NCBI RefSeq assembly: GCF_022180385.2
Contig: NZ_BQME02000001.1
Location: 2,191,678-2,255,677, forward strand
Length of the DNA: 64,000 bases
Direction of reading: 5' to 3'
From: Paenibacillus sp. L3-i20
GTDB taxonomy: Bacteria > Bacillota > Bacilli > Paenibacillales > Paenibacillaceae
Positions 59,125 to 64,000 of this stretch are shown here, in pieces. The position numbers were made by a program, and so were the translations under genes. Position 1 is the first letter of the stretch; every line of letters starts with the position of its first letter. A model generated the notes under the pieces. That model was not told the origin of the DNA. It did not search any database and worked only from the letters and a program-made list of their open reading frames with translations.

Positions 59125-61140
59125 TTACCAGCCTAATGCTCCAAGGAGACCTTCAATAAACTTCGTTACACCGAGACTCCAGCGAGTACGTGATTCATGA
59201 GGGATTTCTGCCAGCATATAGTTGTTAATCAGCTTGTTATCCAGCACGTTTGTATGATCAGGGTCCACGGAAACCCATTGCAGCGGCGAATTTGTTACTT
59301 CTGTATACTGAATATGAGCTTCATCGCCTAACCACACTTTGCTAATCGTTGAACCATCTGTAAACTTAAATAGAATCGGTATAGGCCCGTTCGAGCCGCC
59401 ATTTTTTTTGATCAAAATGTTGGATTCATATTGCTTTGTATCATCATTATTTGTCGCTTTTACTTGGATGGCATCCACCGAGAAGTCAGCCATCTCATTG
59501 CTATAGACGAATTGATTAAAGTATTCCGTCCACTTTGCCTTAGTCACATATTCCACGATACGTTGGAAATCGGCTGTAGTAGGATGTTTGAATTTATACT
59601 TCTGGAAGTAAGTACGCATAATCTTACCCATCACAGCATCTCCGACTTTGTTTTCGATGTCGACAAGTACCAACTTAGCGCGCATATAAACGTTTTCTGC
59701 ATATTGCTTATGGTTTGCGTACACCCACGAAGGTTGCTTGAGAGGTGCTGGATGGGTCATGTAACTGGCTTCCATTCGAAGATTAGATGTTACCCCATAG
59801 GCAGCTTCCATCACTTTGTCTTCGGCGTAGGATGTAAAGCCTTCATCCAACCATGCTTCTTCAAATTCATTGGAGGCGACCATTCCGTACCAAAATTGAT
59901 GCCCAATCTCATGGACGACGGTTCGCTCCAGATCATATCCTGGATTTTCCTTCTCAGCGGCAAATGATGTTACTAATGTTGGATATTCCATGCCTCCGGC
60001 GCCGTTAGCACCCTTTGGAGGAACGACTATCGACAACGTATTGTATGGATAAGAGCCATACCATTTCGAATAATTGGCTAGAGCTGATTTGGCGGCATGC
60101 ATGTATCGGTCTTTAAGATGGGCGTGCAGGGGGTCCAAATAGAGCTTGATACGGACACCGGGAACTCCCTTGTCAGAGAAGGCTGCTTCCTCATAGATGA
60201 AGTTAGGTGAAGCAGACCATGCAAAGTCATGAACATCCTCCGCATAAAATTGAAACAGATTGGTCCCATTTTCGCTGACAGTGGGCTTAGTTTGGAAGCC
60301 AGTTGCTGCGACCGTATAAGATTCGGGAACACGAATAGCTACGCTATAGATACCGAAATCGCTGTAAAACTCTGAATTCCCATGGTACTGATGAACATTC
60401 CAACCCTCAGAGGCCCGTCCCCTCATACCGACGGTTTCATATACGGCAAGTTTCGGGAACCACTGTCCGGCCATAACGAAATCACCAGAATAGCCCATAC
60501 GAGCGAATACTTCAGGCATTTTTACTTCAAAGCTCATTCGAAGTGTAACGGATTTGCCAGGAGCAACTGCTTCAGGCAGACGAAGTCTAGCGAGTGTAAA
60601 ATCGCTTTTGTTCCCGTCATCTGGTTGTGTATACTGCAAGCGTGGTAGTAAGCTTTCCCCTTCTAACGTTTGTAAGGTAAGGAGCTTGAGATGGCTTCTG
60701 CTGTTAGGCGTCGCTTTATCGTGTCGCAGCTTTCCACCCGATTCCATCATGAAGGTCGTTTTGGGAGATTGGAATGCGTTCGGATAGAGGTGGAAGTAAA
60801 GCTCGGACACGGCTTTTTTACCTGGATTAGTCCAAGTCACATCTTGTGTACCGTCTAGATGCTGACCGTCGTCACGGAGCGAGACGTTGATGTGATATTC
60901 CACTACCCACTTGCTTAGTGGCTTAGGGTTAGCAGGCACAACCGTATCCGGCTGCTGGACAACTTGCGGCTTGGCCGAATTTGGGGCAGGCAGTGTAGGC
61001 AGCATAGCTTTGGCGGCAGGGGCGAAAGCATATGTAAATTGAGATTGCCAAGCGTTCCCGAAGCCATAATTCACCGACAAAATAAGCAATACGGCGGCGA
61101 ATAAACTAAATAAAATTCGTTTGACATTACGTGGGGTCAT
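59125..61140 (-). CDS. membrane-anchored M1-family metallopeptidase
   Basis: This is a 671-residue protein. A signal anchor (residues about 8-25) and a Pro-rich linker (LPTLPAPNSAKPQV) precede the domain. The peptidase core holds GAGGMEYPTLV, the M1 substrate-recognition motif, and the zinc site HEIGHQFWYG with the distal Glu in FEEAWLDEGFTSYAED. It is an extracellular aminopeptidase-like enzyme; the C-terminal domain may have a non-classical role. GGGAGGGAAACG precedes the ATG at 61140. The ywhD gene diverges 104 bp away. Confidence 0.9.
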   Translation of the reverse strand: MTPRNVKRILFSLFAAVLLILSVNYGFGNAWQSQFTYAFAPAAKAMLPTLPAPNSAKPQVVQQPDTVVPANPKPLSKWVVEYHINVSLRDDGQHLDGTQDVTWTNPGKKAVSELYFHLYPNAFQSPKTTFMMESGGKLRHDKATPNSRSHLKLLTLQTLEGESLLPRLQYTQPDDGNKSDFTLARLRLPEAVAPGKSVTLRMSFEVKMPEVFARMGYSGDFVMAGQWFPKLAVYETVGMRGRASEGWNVHQYHGNSEFYSDFGIYSVAIRVPESYTVAATGFQTKPTVSENGTNLFQFYAEDVHDFAWSASPNFIYEEAAFSDKGVPGVRIKLYLDPLHAHLKDRYMHAAKSALANYSKWYGSYPYNTLSIVVPPKGANGAGGMEYPTLVTSFAAEKENPGYDLERTVVHEIGHQFWYGMVASNEFEEAWLDEGFTSYAEDKVMEAAYGVTSNLRMEASYMTHPAPLKQPSWVYANHKQYAENVYMRAKLVLVDIENKVGDAVMGKIMRTYFQKYKFKHPTTADFQRIVEYVTKAKWTEYFNQFVYSNEMADFSVDAIQVKATNNDDTKQYESNILIKKNGGSNGPIPILFKFTDGSTISKVWLGDEAHIQYTEVTNSPLQWVSVDPDHTNVLDNKLINNYMLAEIPHESRTRWSLGVTKFIEGLLGALGW

Positions 61141-61244
61141 TGAACGTTTCCCTCCCGTTGACAAGCATCTACAGCATGTATATGTTTGCAATTCCAAGAT
61201 TATTAGCTAAAATGGAATTATTGTATGGGGAAGGTGGAGTGAAG

Positions 61245-61769
61245 ATGACAGAAGAGCAGAACGTACCAGCACAACCGGAAGTGAAAGAGAAAAAATCCTT
61301 GACGCTCAACGTAGTGAGCAGCAAGAAACATAAAGGCTTTGGTGCAGGATCAATCGATCTAAGTGATGTAGCTTGTGTAATGATTGACGAAGGTGTTGCT
61401 TACATTGATGTAGGTATTATGCATGCGAAGAGTAAAGTGGAGCGCGGTATTAAATTTACTCCTAATAAGGAAGATACACCGAATGGGAGACAATGCTGGA
61501 TTGTTTGGGTAGCTGTTGACCGTAACGAGGAAGGTTCATTTTATGCGGGAGTAACATCTTGTGAGATGCTCGTTGATACAGAAGCGAAGCGCGGTTGGAA
61601 AATTCTTGCCGATCATGTTAACCGACTAGATTATGCAATTAAGCGTAAATACATGCTGGACAATCTGGGTGAGACCGAGCAGGCTGCATTACGCAAGCTG
61701 CTTATTGAACATAATGCGGAATGGTGGGACCGTTCGCCAGCGGAACTTAAAGATGCACTCGGTGGATAA
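61245..61769 (+). CDS. ywhD: YwhD-family protein
   Basis: This 174-residue soluble protein matches the YwhD family: GFGAGSIDLSDVACVMID, YIDVGIMHAKSKVERGIKF, PNKEDTPNGRQCWIVWV and EHNAEWWDRSPAELKDAL. Function is unknown. ATG at 61245 follows GGTGGAGTGAAG. The frame is open further upstream, but without homology. A perfect terminator follows. Confidence 0.85.
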   Translation: MTEEQNVPAQPEVKEKKSLTLNVVSSKKHKGFGAGSIDLSDVACVMIDEGVAYIDVGIMHAKSKVERGIKFTPNKEDTPNGRQCWIVWVAVDRNEEGSFYAGVTSCEMLVDTEAKRGWKILADHVNRLDYAIKRKYMLDNLGETEQAALRKLLIEHNAEWWDRSPAELKDALGG

Positions 61770-61778
61770 CAGTTGATT

Positions 61779-61821
61779 TAAAAAAGAGAAAGCTGCCGGA
61801 AACGGCAGCTTTCTCTTTTTT
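61779..61821 (+). terminator. terminator of ywhD
   Basis: AAAAAGAGAAAGCTGCCG pairs perfectly with CGGCAGCTTTCTCTTTTT around GAAA, one of the strongest hairpins in the window. It also faces the converging chemoreceptor gene. Confidence 0.95.
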
Positions 61822-61861
61822 ACGTTGAAGAATAGATTTGTATGAAAGGAGTGAAATGCCG

Positions 61862-63631
61862 TTATAACTTAAACTTACCTACAAGGACTCGTAACTCATC
61901 CGCCATACTAGTCAGTGAAGCAGCTGAAGAGGTGATTTCCTCGATTGTAGCTAATTGCTCTTCGGAAGCTGCTGCTGCGCTTTGGGTACTGGATGCGGAG
62001 CGTACGGCGAAGTTAGCCATATGCTCGATGGATGTATAAACCTGCTCCACGCTGGCTGACATTTGCTCAGAAACAGCTGACACTTCTTGAATATCCGCTA
62101 CTACCTCTTCTACTGATTTTAGGATGACTCGGAAGCCTTCCCCAGTTTCTTGCACAACATCCATTCCCATCTTTACATCTTGTGTGCCTTTTTCCATCGC
62201 TTCTACTGCTCGTAGTGTATCTTTTTGGATGAGTTGTATTAAATGCGAGATTTGTTCAGAAGAGTTCTTTGACTGCTCAGCAAGTTTTTTTACTTCACTG
62301 GCGACAACGGCAAATCCTCTCCCATGTTCACCTGCACGAGCAGCTTCAATAGCAGCATTGAGTGCTAATAAATTCGTTTGATTAGCTATTCCTGTAATAA
62401 CCTCAACAATCTTGCCTATCTCGCTTGATCGTTCTCCTAATTGTCTAATAACATAAGCAGAGTCATTTGTTGATCGATGTATTTCATTCATTTGTTGAAT
62501 TACTTTTTGGATCGATTCATTTCCTTGGTTCGCCTCTTTTTGTGTTTCTAAGGCTGCATCTGATACGGAGGATGTTGTCTCGGCCACTCTTTGGATGCCT
62601 ATAGAAATTTCTTTCATTGCTCGTGCGCTTTCTTCTGCACCTGCACCTTGCGTCTCTGCTCCGCTGGCTATGTCCTGAAGAGTCATCGTAATTTGATTTG
62701 TTGCCTGTACAGTTTGTTGTGTACTTGCAGTTAATTGTTTTGATGACCAAGCAACATGCGTGGAGGTGTCGTTTGCTTTTCGAAAGAGGTCTTTCAAACT
62801 AATTACCATGCTGTTAACGGCTTGCATAAGTTGCCCAATTTCATCTTTCCCATCATAGTTGTTAGTTTTAATCGTAAAGTCTCCCTGGGAGAGTTGATTC
62901 ATATCCGCAACTAGTTTATTAATTGGTCGGGTGATGACTCGGATGAGAATGATACTTAACACAATTACGATTACAATTGCAACTGAAACGGTGATCATAA
63001 GGGACTTTTTTGACGATTTTATTATTTTTTCGTCGGCTACAATACGTGATTCTACATATTGAGTATTAATTTCACCGATCTCATTTAGTTCATCTCTTGC
63101 GATTGTATAGGAATCAGTTAGCTTATTTAAAGTAAGTACGATTGGTTGTAAGCTCAACTCATTTGATGATGCTTCCTTCTCTTCGATGATGGAAGTAGAG
63201 AGCGTTACCCATGATCCAAAATCCTTTTGAAATTGAGTAATCGGTTCATCTATTTTATTCGTTGCCCCGCTATGTTGATAGGTTTCAAGTTCCTTAATGT
63301 TATGTACTAGCTCTTTAACGGTTGCTATTCTTTCATTGACTTGCTGTACATTTTCTAAGAAGTCTTCTTTTGATTGTTTGAATTCATTGCTTTGCGTATC
63401 AAATATGAGAAGACTTTGAACGGCTGAGTAAGCCTGATACATATCTCTATCTGCATTCATGGAAAGATTTGCGCTGGAGTAAATTTGCGATTTGTCTGCA
63501 GTTAAAACCTTCATAATGCTAAAGGTTATTGCTGTTGTGAGGATAAGAGCAAGAGTTGGGATAGACAATACAATAATAATTTTTGTTCGAAGCTTTACAT
63601 TTTTCAATTTCAGTGAATGTACAATTGACAT
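61862..63631 (-). CDS. methyl-accepting chemotaxis protein with four-helix-bundle sensor
   Basis: This 589-residue chemoreceptor has a membrane helix at about residues 16-42 and a mainly helical extracellular domain of about 160 residues with few aromatic residues (4HB_MCP type). A second helix (about 210-235), HAMP to about 290 and the signalling domain follow, with the tip [20 protein letters not shown] and [31 protein letters not shown] precedes the ATG at 63631. It is separate from the chemoreceptor at 35857, with a different sensor domain. Confidence 0.93.
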   Translation of the reverse strand: MSIVHSLKLKNVKLRTKIIIVLSIPTLALILTTAITFSIMKVLTADKSQIYSSANLSMNADRDMYQAYSAVQSLLIFDTQSNEFKQSKEDFLENVQQVNERIATVKELVHNIKELETYQHSGATNKIDEPITQFQKDFGSWVTLSTSIIEEKEASSNELSLQPIVLTLNKLTDSYTIARDELNEIGEINTQYVESRIVADEKIIKSSKKSLMITVSVAIVIVIVLSIILIRVITRPINKLVADMNQLSQGDFTIKTNNYDGKDEIGQLMQAVNSMVISLKDLFRKANDTSTHVAWSSKQLTASTQQTVQATNQITMTLQDIASGAETQGAGAEESARAMKEISIGIQRVAETTSSVSDAALETQKEANQGNESIQKVIQQMNEIHRSTNDSAYVIRQLGERSSEIGKIVEVITGIANQTNLLALNAAIEAARAGEHGRGFAVVASEVKKLAEQSKNSSEQISHLIQLIQKDTLRAVEAMEKGTQDVKMGMDVVQETGEGFRVILKSVEEVVADIQEVSAVSEQMSASVEQVYTSIEHMANFAVRSASSTQSAAAASEEQLATIEEITSSAASLTSMADELRVLVGKFKL

Positions 63632-64000
63632 GGTGATTCCCCCTCTTTAACTAGGTATAATCTTCGGTTCATCTGCTCTTTTATACAAAATAAAAAGTAA
63701 CCAATCTCAAAATGGAGGAAGGTTACTCTACATACATAGATATTCCGCTGTTACTGACGGGCATCATGTATACATCGTGGCCCTATAGTTTTGCATTCAA
63801 GCGGTTTAAAGTACACATCATTAAAAATGGCATTTAATTACTTTTAATTAATATAACGATATCATTTTATTTAAAATCAATCAACCATAAAGATGAATTT
63901 TTCATGAAACTTTCATGTATCATTAAATCAAAATCAATAATCAACCATAAAAATAGAATTTCCTGTTAATTCATTCGATGGAATGCTATAAATCTTCATG
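63632..64000. other. intergenic region at window end with hairpin and repeat
   Basis: No gene is supported. AGTAACC (63696-63702) pairs with GGTTACT (63721-63727) and is followed on the minus strand by TTTTTATTTT, which is a terminator for leftward transcription from beyond the window or for this leader. An imperfect direct repeat with core TCAACCATAAA occurs at about 63880 and 63940 within A+T-rich DNA. Confidence 0.45.

Noticed and set aside
59431-59967. Plus-strand frame of 178 codons opposite the M1 peptidase
   Set aside because: The Cys/His/Phe-rich sequence is a mirror of the zinc peptidase gene and has no ribosome site.

Overview
The window looks like a chromosomal segment of a Gram-positive, endospore-forming member of the Bacilli, most likely Paenibacillaceae (Paenibacillus/Cohnella-like). 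The grounds are moderate G+C, strong AGGAGG-type ribosome binding sites, frequent TTG/GTG starts, and a gene set typical of that group. That set includes futalosine-pathway menaquinone genes (mqnB, mqnD), CcdC, YwhD, YdjO and DUF1540 proteins, a T-box-controlled serS, a KinA/KinE-like sensor kinase, LtaS-type and VanY-type envelope enzymes, and PerR-KatA. The species cannot be read from the sequence. I saw no rRNA, tRNA, CRISPR array, prophage or insertion sequence.

Layout. 1-3271: a muropeptide-salvage cluster (namZ, cut by the window edge, then an amino-sugar kinase and anmK). 3345-5146: a small operon of unknown function on the minus strand. 5297-8728: carbonic anhydrase, an AHSA1/ArsR pair with a clear repeated operator, and mqnB-mqnD. 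8800-13056: a sensor kinase whose ribosome binding site lies in a strong hairpin, then three genes of unknown function. 13318-18907: an acidic microprotein, YceI, a membrane-anchored amidohydrolase, an FMN reductase and a GAF-kinase/LuxR two-component system. 18992-20564: T-box serS, followed by an ANT(6)-like protein. 21583-22876: an A+T-rich patch with a frameshifted gene and a zinc-ribbon protein, probably acquired. 23055-25278: an amino-acid ABC importer with the binding protein fused to the permease. 25589-27836: a MifM-like leader, yidC, pirin and a small protein. 27907-31164: a basic microprotein, ydjO and a nuclease-helicase. 31174-35399: an attenuated heterodimeric multidrug ABC exporter (BmrCD type). 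35478-46158: signalling genes (two cyclic-di-GMP proteins, one chemoreceptor) and a MarR-MMPL pair. 46260-52853: asparaginase, Bcp, LtaS, VanY-type carboxypeptidase, DUF1540 and cardiolipin synthase. 53357-56089: perR, an atypical response regulator and katA. 56260-63631: CcdC, an NSS transporter, membrane proteins, an M1 peptidase, YwhD and a second chemoreceptor.

The most interesting structures are regulatory. Upstream of the BmrC/BmrD-like transporter lies a promoter, a 48-codon leader ORF and a terminator. The 5' arm of that terminator is perfectly complementary over 10 bp to the last codons of the leader ORF, which is the layout of ribosome-mediated attenuation. Upstream of yidC, a short membrane ORF ends in a Trp...acidic cluster segment placed just before a perfect hairpin abutting the yidC ribosome binding site, which is the architecture of the B. 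subtilis MifM arrest peptide. A third candidate is a 14-bp hairpin that buries the ribosome binding site of the sensor kinase at 11094. Several genes too short for routine calling (42-51 codons) are also supported by good ribosome binding sites.
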